Shown here piece by piece: positions 21,439 through 33,700 of a DNA stretch of 64,000 nt; position 1 is the first letter of the stretch, and the number at the start of each line of letters is the position of its first letter. Below the pieces are notes generated by a model, which was not told where the DNA came from, made no database searches, and saw only the letters and a program-made list of their open reading frames with translations. The translations under genes were made by a program, and so were the position numbers. The DNA is from Davidsoniella eucalypti (lineage: Eukaryota > Ascomycota > Sordariomycetes > Microascales > Ceratocystidaceae). Location: NCBI GenBank assembly GCA_004009845.1, contig RMBW01000056.1, positions 1 to 64,000 on the forward strand. The letters run 5' to 3'.

Positions 21439-24400
21439 CGACACCCGAAATGGCAACGGCATCGCCCGCCGACCCAGCTTCAACAATGGCGACGATGCCA
21501 GCGGTGTAAGCGTATATGCAGCAAACGGCGCGCCGATGTATCCTCAGCAGGGCCAACCGGGAAGCGACGAACTGTTTTTGCCTCCAAACAGCACCGCTGT
21601 GACATCCGCTCGAGGCTCTATCAACGCCGGCTCCTCATACAATCCTCATACCTATCGATCAAGCTCAACGTCATCCCTGCCGCATAGCCCCTCGCCGGCC
21701 GCCCGATATGGAGGATCACCCACGTCGTCTTACGGCTCTACATTGCCACAACAACCACAACAAAACTACACTCCCATAACCTACAATCCCGCGGCCTATG
21801 CCAACACTGTCAATATGGGATCCGGCCCTCAGCGCAGCGGTACCTATCACGGCAACGTCAATCATTCTGGCTCGCTTTCGCACTCTCAACTGCACAATTC
21901 GGGTTCGTCTTCTATCTCAGCGTCCGGATCATCATATACGTCTCCTGTAACGACCCAGACCAACACAAGCTTCGGGTCTTATCACTCTGGATACGGCTAC
22001 GAGACCCCCCATGGCCGCCCACAAAGCCATGGCGGTGCCCCGGGATCTAGTGCAGGAAATGTCCCGATCATGGGCTCACAAGTTGCATCTAACCAGCCAG
22101 CCTCATCTATGATATACAACCATTTATACAACAACCCAACATACCACCAACAGCCATTCTCACAGCCACAGATGTATCCAGATCCTCCTGTGAATAATGC
22201 GAACAATACTGCGCCTGTGTATGGGAACCATATGATCCCAAATCACGGCTATCACGACTCAATCTCCACCATAGACTCGGGCGGCTTCGACCCAATCGCA
22301 TATTACGGCGACTCCCCTAGCTCTCGTCCTTACTCCCATGTCTCGCCACTTGCTGGGAGCATGTACTCCCCAGGTGGGCTCGCTCATCACCCTACCCGTA
22401 GCCCGTTGCCCTCACGGCCCGTTGACCTTAGACAAAGTTCCCACCGGTCTAGCAACTCTGTGAACGGAGGCACATATGGCGATGACGATGAATTTACGAG
22501 CGAACATATCATCCAGAATCAGCTGTTTACTTCCATCGACGCCTTGACGCTTGGTAGCAACCATCAGCCTACAAACTCAAACGGATCTCACATCTCTATA
22601 GGGGAACCTGACCACTCACCGTGGGCGGCTAATCCGTCTCCATCTACACCCGGTGCTGCTCGGGCGCCTGAATCTGGACCAAGCGGAAACAGTTCGTCGA
22701 TGAACAATAACTACGACTATGGCCCCTATGATGAGCCATCTGGGCCGGGAATTGATGACGACAAGTTGGACGAGTATGGTAGCCTCCAGATGCAAAACGA
22801 TGAAGAGCTTGAGCGAGCTCAACGATTCGGCGGAAATTTCACAACTGTAGCCTCAGTTCCGATGTTCCCAATGTATCCCACGAATGAATCGAACGGACTT
22901 AACAGCACTCGCAAAAGTATCGATATGCAGCTCGCTGAAGAAGAAAGCAGCGATAGCGACTTTGGAGAGGTAGACTACAATGCCGGTTACTCGCAGCCAC
23001 CGAATGGCTCTACCATGTACGATGGCTCGCAGGGGCAGCCTTCTCTCGTTCACGACAATACCATGCGACCTACATATTACCAAGAGACTAGCTTGGAGTA
23101 CAACGACCGTGGACTCAAGACCGATTTCGAACTCAAGCCACCATTCGATGAAGCCAAAATGGACTACGATAATGGAGGCCTTCATACACCTGCCCCCCAA
23201 CGGTCACCTGATATTGAAGACCCTGATGGTGAGGATGTGAGCTCTACTAACTCTGGCAACGATGAGTTTCCCGACATGTTCTACCACCCAGGCTATAATA
23301 ACCGCCCTCTTCCTACTCTGCCCCTTATTCCCTCTACACTCAGCCAAGATCTCAGTGGTGATGATGAGCTAGGTCATGGCAGATCGGGCTCTGCTGTTAG
23401 CATGCATGGTATTGCGCAGGCTCCGGTCCAGCCTCAAGTTGAACGTGCTAGTTCCATGAACAGCCACAACCACACGCCAGCTGCAGTACCGGCAAGATCA
23501 CTCACGGATGCTGGAGATGCCGCGAGGCGTGCGCACCGCACATCTTTGTTGCCCAGCATACCCCACGGCAACACTGCAGATCCCTACAGCTATGATGAGA
23601 CCTCTACTGCCCTGACAGACTATGATATTCCTCTTCCCCATGGCCGCAAGAGACGCTTCGTTCCCTCGAAGCTATCGGTTTCTGATATCCGCCGTTGCAC
23701 GCAGCCCTGGGCTATCAGCTGCCTGGCTTCCTGGATACAGGAAATGGCCGACGGAGAGCAGGATCTGAAGAAGAAGACCATCGAAGAGGGTCTAGTTGCC
23801 TTGTTTACTGCCAAAATCCCGACTATTTACGTTGCTGATGCCGAAACACTCGGCGCGCACGTGGTTGAGATCATGTTGCAAGAAGAATTTCTTTTGCCCG
23901 ATGAAGAATGGGTGAAGTTTGGTTCCGGAACCGTCTCAGGTGTTCTATGGCAGTTGACTGGCTCCGGATGCTATGCTCCTAAGCTACACGACCAGGAATG
24001 CCCTGGACGGTGCTATTCTCACCATTGTGCCCGGACTCTAAAGAAGGCCAACCTAGACAGCATTCTGTCTGACGATTTCGCCAAGTCTGCTGACTGGGAC
24101 ACGCATTACCAAATCACAGCAGAGATGATTGCGTCTAAAGGCAAAGACGAGGCTAAGCGTCAGCGCGTCGTTCACGAGGTCATCACTAGTGAAGAAGGAT
24201 ATATGAATCAGCTCGAAGTCCTTCGGGTTCTTTACCGGGACCAGCTTCGTAACAGCGAGCCGGCAATCATCCCTCCACAGCGCCTCGAAAAGTTCGTTAA
24301 CACCGTCTTTGGCCAGGTTGATGCTGTGATGAAGGCCAACAAGGACTATCTGCTCGCGCAGCTCAAGTATCGTCAGCAAGAACAAGGACCTTGGGTTTCC

Positions 24401-26633
24401 GGTGTTAGCGATCTGTTCCGCGAATGGATTCGCAAAGCGCGTGACGGATATCTAGCCTATGCCGCAGCCTATCCCAAGGCCGAAGGTGCTATGCGTCGTG
24501 AGCAAACTCGGAACCTCTTGTTCCAATCTTTCCTTACTGCAGTTCGTGGCCACAAAAGATCAGAACGTCTTGAGTGGACAACGTTCCTCAAGGCACCAAT
24601 CACGCGTCTCCAGCGCTATACCTTGCTGTTACAGACTGTAGTGAAGCAGTCGGAGGACGGCGAAGAGAAGGTCAATCTCGGCAAGGCCATCGAAGAAATC
24701 CACAAGGTCACAATGGAGTGTGATATGAAGGTGGCTGAAGTGCAGAAGGAGGTCGTGATCCAAGAACTCACTAACATGATTCAACTACGGTCACATATCC
24801 ACTCTACATTACATCTAGACCACCTAGGTCGTGAATTGCTTATGCAAGGCGATCTGCTACGTGCTGGCTCCAAGAATATGAGCTGGGTGAATACTCATGC
24901 GCTACTGTTCGATCATTACCTCATTTTATCCAAACTCCACAAAGATCATCACGGCGAGCAGAAGTACGATGTATCGAAGGAGGTAAGTTCAAAGCCATAT
25001 ACTCGGGCCCAAGCTTCTAGAATCAAGACTAACGAGTTAATGTTTGAAATAGCCTATTCCTATGCCGCTGCTTGTCCTAGAGAGTGCCAGCGAAGACCCG
25101 ATTCCCAGACAAAAGAGCATCACAGCTCCCTTGACCGGCCGTCCATCTACTGCTGCTGCTAACCCGCTGCCCCGTACTAACACGCCTGCCGGTGGCCTTG
25201 ATCAAATGCAGCCAGATGATGGCAGACTCTTGTATCCTTTCAAGATCAAGCATCTTGGCCATGAGATTTTCACCCTATATGCCTCGTCAGCGCAGGCTCG
25301 TAACGAGTGGTGTACCAAGCTCACCGAGGCCAAGACACGCCATGCCAAGGCTCTTCGGTCACAGAATGCCGAACCGTTCAGACTGTCTGTACTAGCTGAC
25401 AGTGCGTTCGCATACGACCCGATGGTTGCTCCATACAAGGTGCCCGGAGTGCCCATCAAGGAGACCCCTTTGGATCTTGCTATCCGCTCTCTTGAGGGCA
25501 TCTATGGCCCCGGTCGTGGACCAACGCCCGTTTGCCGTGCCCAAGTTCACTGCGCTACTGGGTTCACTGCTTTCGGAAAGTCTATCATTGCAATCGGTAC
25601 TGATGCAGGTATCTTCATCTCCAACTCGACTGACCCTCGTGGCTGGACGAAAACAGTTACTGCAGCCAAGGTCACTCAGATTGCCGTGTTGGAAGAGTTC
25701 TCCGTCTGCCTCATCATCACCGACCGATCGTTGCTTTCGTACCCATTGGATGTCGTAGCTCCAGTCAACACGAACTATGGCACGACACCTTCGCAAGATA
25801 ACCCCAAGAAGGCGCCGCAAAAGCTTGCTAAAGACGTAGCCTTCTTCGCAGCTGCCCGGATGAAAGAGCGTATGCTCGTATTCTACAAACGCAAGGAAGG
25901 TGTGCACAATTCGTTCTTCAAGGTCCTCGAGCCTGTCTACCTAAAGAGTGCCGAGAAGAAATCGAAGCTATTCGGAGGCTGGAAGGTGGGAAGCGGCGCG
26001 ACAGAGACATTCCGTGATTACGACGACTTTTACCTGCCCGGTGAATGCTACAGTCTCAACCTCTTCCACTCATACATTGCCGTCGCCACTTCCAAGGGTT
26101 TCGAGCTGTTGACACTAGACAAGAAACAACCTGTCTCGATCCCCGATCTGAAGCAATCCGCAATCACCAACATTGCCAACCGCGTACGCGAGCAAAAACC
26201 CCTCGGCATGTTCCGACTAAACGACGCTGAATTCCTACTGGCCTACGAAGACTGTGCAGTCTACGTCGACAAACACGGCGATGTATCTCGTACGCTCATC
26301 ATGGAATATTCTGGCCGTCAAAAGAAAGCCCGTGGTGCTACGCTATGCGGTCAATACCTACTACTGTTCAACGAAGACTACGTCGAAGTCCGTAACGCCG
26401 AGAACGGTCGTCTACGCCAAATAATTGCTGGAAAGGATGTACGGTGCTTGGATTACGGTGCTAAGGGACCCACGGGTTCTATCGCGGTTCCAGCTATCCA
26501 AAGTAGCAATCTAGTTGCTTCCGGTCAAGTCGATCATAATACGACAGTCAAGATCGCCATGACGCATCCTGAGTTTTCGGGAATGCAGATTGTTTTGGAA
26601 ATGGTATTGAATAATGGTCATATTGAAAAATAA
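21371..26633 (+). CDS. ROM2: Rho1 guanine nucleotide exchange factor (Rom2 type: DEP, DH, PH, CNH)
   Basis: Exons 21371-24982 and 25053-26633 encode 1730 aa. The 70-nt intron begins GTAAGT, has an ACTAAC branch site and ends ATAG; splicing joins DVSKE to PIPMPLLVLE inside the PH domain. Residues 1-760 are disordered and rich in Ser, Asn, Tyr, Gly and Pro. A DEP-like domain follows (about 770-870), then the DH domain (about 930-1125) with HEVITSEEGYMNQLEVL and KAPITRLQRYTLLL. The PH domain spans about 1148-1295 and the C-terminal citron-homology (CNH) domain about 1368-1700. In yeast and filamentous fungi such proteins load GTP on Rho1 at the plasma membrane and feed the cell-wall-integrity MAPK pathway. 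The N-terminal region is longer than in yeast Rom2. It is convergent with the RabGAP gene, 687 bp downstream. The leader carries an intron and uORFs. Confidence 0.93.
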
Positions 26634-27320
26634 ATAGGAATTTTTTTTCAAATTCAAGGAAGGGAATTTGCAAGAATAATATTGGGAAAAGGTGGGAGTT
26701 TTTCTTTTCTTTCAACTTGGTCCATTTTTTTTCTTATACATATCATATCATGGTGGTAGAAACGTTTTTTGTTCTCGTTAGCTCTCTCTCTTTCATATCT
26801 TTTTCTTTTTCTGGTTTCTTTTTTTTTATATTATATATTCTTCCTCATGTAACGCTTTTTTCTTCTATTCATTCTTTAGTATAGTATTCACTCATGCGTC
26901 ATGATCATTATATTAACTAACAACGTCGTTCATACATCTACATATTTCTTGTGTGCACTATATTTCCATATAATTAACCCTTGTGTGTGATAACCCTATC
27001 CTCTATTGACACGATGAATATGGGCATTTTTAACGCAAAAGAATTGTTTAAAACTCTACTTGATTTCTCTTTCGTCGTGAATGGAAGAGTAACATGATAT
27101 CCCTCACATTCGGATTTATACATCTTACTTTGTTGGTTTTCTGTAAGGTCAGTAGAAAAGGCGTGATAAGGAAATTCTTCGTATGGCAAATGACGTTGCT
27201 ATCAAGCAACAAACTTATAATAATGGTAGTAAGTAGTAGTAATAGTACTAGTAGTCGTTGATGATGGTAATGTTTCCCATCTACTTATATCCACCCCTCT
27301 CTATCTCTAGTTCTTATTAT
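26634..27320. other. Convergent 3' spacer with T-rich tracts
   Basis: Runs of T and TTTTCTTT just after the ROM2 stop and an AGT-rich microsatellite at 27225-27255. The open frame at 26974-27189 has no signature. No gene seen. Confidence 0.6.
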
Positions 27321-30300
27321 TTAACTGTTAAACTCCAATACTTTGTTTGGATCTTGTTCCTGTTCACTAACATCCACCAGCTGACCTAACCCTTCTCCCT
27401 CTGCAGCTCCATTTCCATCTGCTCGCGCATCAGCACCATCCAGTAAATCACGACCTTGTGCCTCATCTTCCTCCTCTTCATCGTCGTCATCATCTTCACT
27501 GGCCCTTCTTCTACTACTGGATCCTGCTACGCCACTTCCACTAGAATTTTCGGCCTGGGCTGCAGCGTTACGCTCCAGTTCTTTCTGAGCTTCTTCGATA
27601 CGCCGCTGTACTTCGCTAGCGACCTGCATGCCGTTGGTGACGATGTTATCGAGCACGCCACGCAGGCCACGTCCGGCTTGGTTGACGCCTGCACCAGTGG
27701 CAACTGCTTGGCCTCCAGCTACTGCCGAGGCAGCCCCGCGAGCCGCACCGCTCAAGCTAATTCCCAGGTTCGAGAAGGTTGTGAGCGTAGATGCTGATGA
27801 GGTGGTGGTATGTGAAGGTAGACCGTCGATGATGTGGAAAGATGCCGGAAGCGAAGACTCGAAGAATTGCTCGAGCATCTCATCTGCGAGAACGACCATG
27901 CGGAAGGTTGGTAGCGTGATATGAAGAGGGTTGGATGGATCTAGAGCGGCGTTGGCAGCCTGAGACGAAGCACGTCGGTCAGTAGGCTTCTTAGGCCGAC
28001 CGAGTGACGACTTGGCACGGCGCGGGCTGCCTGGCGGAGTATCATCCATAGTGAGAAGATCAACCTCGGGGAGACCACGGTCATCATCGTCGGACTCGTC
28101 ATCTTCCGAATCGTCGCCAATAGCGAACGAATTCGGGTCAACCAGTTCGTTACCATCAGCACCGAGAGATGCAGCTGTTGGTCTGCCGCCAACTTCGCGG
28201 CCAGTCCGATTCTTAGGATGGTCGGGGTCTGCATACTCAAAGCACCGCCGAATGAATGCACTGACACTACCCAGAAACTTCTCGTTATTTGATAGACCAG
28301 GGATAGCAATGCCAGGCATGCCGTTAACAGGCGGTGCTACAGTATCGGGGGGGGTAGTTCCCAGAATTTCAGGGCTTAGTGAGCCATCAAGACCACGACG
28401 GGACAGGAATAGAAGTGATTCTGACATGCGAAGGATACCCTCACGGTCCACACGTCCATCGCCATCATCATCGTACAGAGTAAAGAAGTAGTTGATAGTA
28501 CCCATGATATCGCGCTTTCCCTTGAGCTTGGCTAGGCCTAGTACAACATCCTGTAAAGTAAGGGATCCCTTCGAGTCGGTATCCCATTGATTGAATAACC
28601 GTTGCATGAACTCGTGATCTGCTGGCTCCGGTCCATTGCCCCATGGCCCCATCAATGTCGCATCTGACCTCCGGCCACCAAACATGTTCCTGTCACGCTC
28701 GCCGTATGTGTCCCTGCGGGGTGATGCTGGATTATCAGCGATAGCCCACTTCGTCATACTGGCTAGGAACTCACGGAAGCCGTCATAGTCCATGTCGCTC
28801 GTGCTAGGACCCAAGCCAACACGGCCCTTGGCGAAGCTGTGCTCATTAGATGAAATAGAGAAAGAATCAGACGCTCGAGCCTTGCCGCCAGGACGACCGG
28901 CATTGAAAATTCCACGGCGACGTTGCTCCTCTTGTATGATGGTGTCCCGTTGTTGTCTTTCGTATAAGATCGTGTAGAATCGATCGTATAGTGCACCAAG
29001 CTCATCACTAGTCATGAGCTTGCTATCAGGGCCAAGATTGCGGATCGCTGTGCGCTTAGCGAAGTTCTCAATGTTGTTGAGAACTGCATCTTTATTTTTC
29101 AGGCGCAACTCGGTGATGCTACGGTGAGTAATCTCACTAAACTCCTTAAAAGCAACAACCATAAGCTCTTGAAACCGCGTTACAGCCCGGAGTTTAGGGT
29201 TATCAGACTTAGGGTGTGCTGATTCGTCAAGGCGAGTGAAGTAGGACTTAAGTACCGAGATGAAAGCGCCATCATCAGCAGCATCCAAGAGTTCCTCGCC
29301 GTTGATTCGTAGAATGGCCAGGCCAACCTGGAATAGAACCTTGGGGCCCTCGACGAAGAAGACGTCCAATACGCGGAAAGCAAATACCAACGGCATAGAG
29401 TTGACATAGAGAGAAAGGAACCATGGTAGTGACACTACACTGAGTTGCACATCGCTCTTAACAAGGTGGTCCCAGAGTATTGGCATAGTACGCTCAACCA
29501 ATGATTCAAACACCTTTTGGTCTAATAATGTGCCATACATAGTCGTCGAGTAGTAGCCTGGCACTAGACGATCACAAAGTGCTGACAAAAGGAAAAATGC
29601 CTGTGTCTCTGACATGTAGATGAGTAGCGCCGCTACGACGATGTTCATGGCTTGGCAGTAGCCGACATCTGAGTTGACCCAACTATACGCTGTTAACACG
29701 CGGCGAAGACGACTAATGCCTTCTTCGTCTTGGAAGCCAGCGTATTCTGGAAGACTGCGCTTGAGATCCTTTTCGATCTCGTCCGTAGCAAGCGACTCTT
29801 TTCCGGCGTTTCTCTCGAGGGTATCCACATAGAGTGTAGGCTGCTCGAGTCGTAGATATAGGGACCCCGATGTCAGCTCCCATACCTCACCACGAAGTCG
29901 ATTTGGCAAGCCGACCCTGATGAGCTTGTGGAATGTCGGTTGGCGTATGATAGTAATATTGCGACCGTTATCTCTCAAATACTCAGTCCATAGCCGCATC
30001 TTGGCGCGATCTCGCAGCTTCTTTGCGTCACCTGGGTAGCGAAACGTCATACCCAGACCAGCATCAGGCGGTGATGGTGGCTTCTTTTCGGTTGGCAATA
30101 GCAGAAACTCCGAGTAGCACTCGGCGGAAACTTTTTTCATCTTAGACACACTGACGACACCAGCTCGCAAACCCCGCTTGAGACCATCGCAAAAGCGTTC
30201 GCAATTTGGCCTCGTTCCAGCCAAATATATGGTGAAGCGCTGTTCACGAGCTTCTCCGGCAGCGGGAGCTTGGGTGGTATCAAGCATGAAGCCGTTCCAT

Positions 30301-30767
30301 GTGGTTATAGCGAGCGCAAACTGGAACTGTTGGCTATTGAGACGCTCTACACGACGGATAGCACACAATGGAAAGGTGAAGCCATTTCCACTAGGGCCAC
30401 CACCATGCGTCTGGCCGGTGAAGAGCTGCGATGTTGCGTGCGATGAAGATTGCACAAAACTGGTCGGGGTAGTCGAAAAGGCGATGAAGCTTTCACTTAG
30501 ATGTAGCTTTCCGGCATAGCGGTAGCCCCGATCGTGATCTTTATCACCGTGTGTAGCGTTTGGGGGAGGAATGATGAGTTCGGCATTGATCTCGTATTGT
30601 GGAGTCTGCGAAGATGGAAGACGAAACTGGGCCTGGAAAAGCGTGGATTTGTCGGGGTTTAGATCGGAGTCGGAGCTTCCGGAGCGGCTGAGACCTAGAT
30701 TGAGACCAGCAGCGGAAGGGTCGATGAGCTGCTGAGCCTTTTGCACAAAGTTGGAAAAGTTCAGCAT
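27321..30767 (-). CDS. GYP2: RabGAP with GRAM, TBC and EF-hand domains (Gyp2/Mdr1 type)
   Basis: Single exon, 1148 aa. An N-terminal GRAM-like region lies at about 40-190 and the TBC domain at about 284-495. The TBC domain shows both catalytic fingers: the arginine finger in IEKDLKRSLPEY (R337) and the glutamine finger in YCQAMN (Q372). Two EF-hand loops follow: DTDSKGSLTLQD (about 729-740) and DDDGDGRVDREG (about 766-777); the second looks competent for calcium. The C-terminus is disordered with acidic DDDDDEEEEDE. The arrangement is that of yeast Gyp2/Mdr1 and animal TBC1D8/9 proteins, which speed GTP hydrolysis by Rab/Ypt GTPases in Golgi and endosomal traffic. The start at 30767 gives MLNFSNFVQKA, a plausible amphipathic N-terminus. 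No splice signals are needed. The Rab target cannot be told from the sequence. Confidence 0.92.
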   Translation of the reverse strand: MLNFSNFVQKAQQLIDPSAAGLNLGLSRSGSSDSDLNPDKSTLFQAQFRLPSSQTPQYEINAELIIPPPNATHGDKDHDRGYRYAGKLHLSESFIAFSTTPTSFVQSSSHATSQLFTGQTHGGGPSGNGFTFPLCAIRRVERLNSQQFQFALAITTWNGFMLDTTQAPAAGEAREQRFTIYLAGTRPNCERFCDGLKRGLRAGVVSVSKMKKVSAECYSEFLLLPTEKKPPSPPDAGLGMTFRYPGDAKKLRDRAKMRLWTEYLRDNGRNITIIRQPTFHKLIRVGLPNRLRGEVWELTSGSLYLRLEQPTLYVDTLERNAGKESLATDEIEKDLKRSLPEYAGFQDEEGISRLRRVLTAYSWVNSDVGYCQAMNIVVAALLIYMSETQAFFLLSALCDRLVPGYYSTTMYGTLLDQKVFESLVERTMPILWDHLVKSDVQLSVVSLPWFLSLYVNSMPLVFAFRVLDVFFVEGPKVLFQVGLAILRINGEELLDAADDGAFISVLKSYFTRLDESAHPKSDNPKLRAVTRFQELMVVAFKEFSEITHRSITELRLKNKDAVLNNIENFAKRTAIRNLGPDSKLMTSDELGALYDRFYTILYERQQRDTIIQEEQRRRGIFNAGRPGGKARASDSFSISSNEHSFAKGRVGLGPSTSDMDYDGFREFLASMTKWAIADNPASPRRDTYGERDRNMFGGRRSDATLMGPWGNGPEPADHEFMQRLFNQWDTDSKGSLTLQDVVLGLAKLKGKRDIMGTINYFFTLYDDDGDGRVDREGILRMSESLLFLSRRGLDGSLSPEILGTTPPDTVAPPVNGMPGIAIPGLSNNEKFLGSVSAFIRRCFEYADPDHPKNRTGREVGGRPTAASLGADGNELVDPNSFAIGDDSEDDESDDDDRGLPEVDLLTMDDTPPGSPRRAKSSLGRPKKPTDRRASSQAANAALDPSNPLHITLPTFRMVVLADEMLEQFFESSLPASFHIIDGLPSHTTTSSASTLTTFSNLGISLSGAARGAASAVAGGQAVATGAGVNQAGRGLRGVLDNIVTNGMQVASEVQRRIEEAQKELERNAAAQAENSSGSGVAGSSSRRRASEDDDDDEEEEDEAQGRDLLDGADARADGNGAAEGEGLGQLVDVSEQEQDPNKVLEFNS

Positions 30768-33700
30768 GATGGAAATGCGGCTTGTCGGGGTACAGAGGTC
30801 TCTGTTCTATAATGTGGCGGGCGGTGGGCAGTAGCCACGCGGAGAGTTGAGGTCACGAAATCTAGGCCAGAAACTGAACTAGCTGGACGATACGGTGTGG
30901 CTGTGATGGAATAGGCTACAATGGCGGATGCGGCGACCGGCAGTTGAATTTGATGGTTGATGGATAGGGAGGGTTGATATGGAATAAGATAGGGAGTTCG
31001 ATGGAAGAACTATAGTTTATCGATGATAGTATGGCAATGGTTGTAGCAGTAGTAGTTGGTTCGAGGGGTGACCAGGCGACAAAAAAAGAACGACGGACTG
31101 CACTTGCGCTGCAAGAGAGGGAGGGGTACTTTTGGTATAACAGTGATGGTAAATATCTTTTCTTTTTTTTTTGTAGCTAGCCCTGCAGCAGCCGATAGTT
31201 AGAATGGCGGTTGATAATGGACGGTTGACTCGATAGCAACAACTATAACCAAGGATTGACTCTAGTGACAACGACAACAGAAACCGCGAGTGTGTTTCGT
31301 ATCACGGGACCGAAATGTCCTAGGCGCTGAGCCGATAGGGTTAAGGAATCGGCGGGTGCTCAAGAAGGGAGAAGGAGAGTGTATGTTGTCTGTTCTCGTG
31401 CAAGATATTGTAGGGGCGTCGAAGCGGCGCGTGGGTGGACTTCTGGGCTACAGATTGAATTCCGTAGAAGTGCAGATACAATACGCTCTATAATTGAGGC
31501 TTAAAGTGGGTTGTTGTGCGGTAGCTGCGAAAAGGTGTCGATGGTTATATGGTTATGTGTTTGGCCGATAGATACTGGTCGGAGATTTTGAGTTGATATG
31601 TTGACAACGATAGTAAAAATCCGTGCAGCTGTTGATGCTAACGCTACAACTAGCTATAAGAAGCAAGCCAGGCTAAGTGATGAGACGCAATCCGTGGAAA
31701 TCAAAAAGCAAGCCAGGAGGCCAGGCGAGACGAGGGGCAGATCGATCCCGAGAACAGACAGGCAGACAGGCAGACAAAAGAGATAGAGTAGTAGAGTAGC
31801 AGAGAGACAGACAGGGCTGGGCAACAATGGGCACTCTAATCGTAATGGCAGCAGTCCTAGCGATTGCGGGCGGAAGCTTCAGCTAGAGCTTGGTTAAGCT
31901 GCTTAACTGGTTGGCTGGGCCGGCGGCGTGTGGGGAGAGCTGTTTCTCTGTGGTGTTCTTGTTGTGTTTGCTATTGTGCTTATGCTATTCTCGCAGCTTG
32001 ATTTCAGAACGAGATTATCAATGGCGCCACAGCTGTGGTGACCGTTTCCAGGCCTTGAAACCAGCAAGACTAATTAATACCGGCATCAGATCACAGCCTT
32101 GTTCTGCTATTATGATGACTAATATTTCTAGTTTTGTCTTGTGCTTTGCCTTCCCAATGTGCGATGCCCTCATAAACCACGAGAAAACGGCATCTTCTTT
32201 CCTGTCCTGCCGCTCTTCAGGCCTAAGAAGCCCGGAAAAGCACTGCTGAATTGATTCACAAGCTTGTGCACGGGCCACCGACCTGTTGTTCTCAACTTGC
32301 TGTTCTGACTGCTCCACTCTTCTACCATGTGCCGGATTTCAATGGAAAGCTGCGAAAGAACCCCGACACTTACTGAAAGGCTGATTGGTCGACGATAAGA
32401 TAAGGAGCGTGCTGCTTCTTTCTTCACGACTTGTTTGTTGACCATCACCTGGAGTCTGCGAGAACAGAGATAACGAAACTCCATACGGCACCTCGATGGC
32501 CAGCCAGAAGGTCCGCCTAATTTTTCATTTCATGACTTGGGTCTGTTTCTTCTTTTTTCTGGAATGGTCACATAAAGAGGGAGAGACATCTCGCCAGGAA
32601 AGTGACGAAATGGTGCTATTAAAAGAAACAGTTTGTTGTTCCTGACACGATACCACTCGACTTGGAACTTGACCGGGATGTCAGTTGGCATTTCGTCTTT
32701 CTCTACCAGTTAGTGTCAGTACTTGTATTTCGTTCGAAACCTAGAACAAAACAAGACACAACTTGGCATCGCTTCCACCACCTGTTTGCAGAAAGCTTCT
32801 CGAGAAGTTGTCTAAGAAGCCGCTGTTTGAGCATCGTGAGGCATCCGGAACCTCACTGACCTAGGTTTTGGCATATTTTGAATTGCTTCTCTTGGGCCTA
32901 TATATCTACAAACACCGATGAAAATCGGCTCTTCTATGCGTTATCACTCTCCGGTTGAAAGACCAGTCGCTAGCAAGACTTATCTACATCGTCGACAGCT
33001 AACTAGTCAGCCCACTATACTGGAGCCTTGAGCTTCTATAAGTAGATTGCATCAACAATGCGCTCTCAAGAAACAAGCCGGCGTTTCCAACGCCAGATGG
33101 GCCACGCAAAACTTCTGCGCAGCCTCATCACTTCATTACTGAGGTTACGTAGGTCATGCCCTTTGTCAGCAAAAAAAACAACCAGGGCCGATCTAGGCCC
33201 TGGTTGACACACTCTCGAAATGCTCGAGAGCATACATATATACATATCTGTATAGTAAATAAGCATCAAGTGCCTTACCAGCTCACACGGGCCTTAGCGA
33301 TCATAGATAGACCCGGCTGTCATTCGCTATGGTTCCCTGAATGGTGACTTTGTTTCATTGTAGAAACGATGCTAGAACGACGCTGCTGCGAGCACTTCCG
33401 TGATTCTAACTACATGCATGATATTATACATGTATACATGTACACCAATATGCAAGTTGTGTATGATACATCACAACCACTAGAAGTATACCTATATGCA
33501 CCTGTGTATATCGTGATGTTCTAGCCCAACCGTCGTCTAATGGTGTTCTCGGCCTCTCCATGACCTTATCGGCCCGCGTCGCTCTAAATAGCGGGCAGGC
33601 CGTTTACAAGATTGCCCATATATTCTGACAGTAACAACACCATAACACCACTGTTGCATACTAATTGGCTGGCGCCTTGGCCTTGGTGCTTGGTTCCTCT

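Noticed and set aside
31890..32249. Cys-rich 119-codon frame with a hydrophobic start, like a small secreted protein
   Set aside because: It begins with TTG, not ATG, and shows no cleavage-site or family signature.
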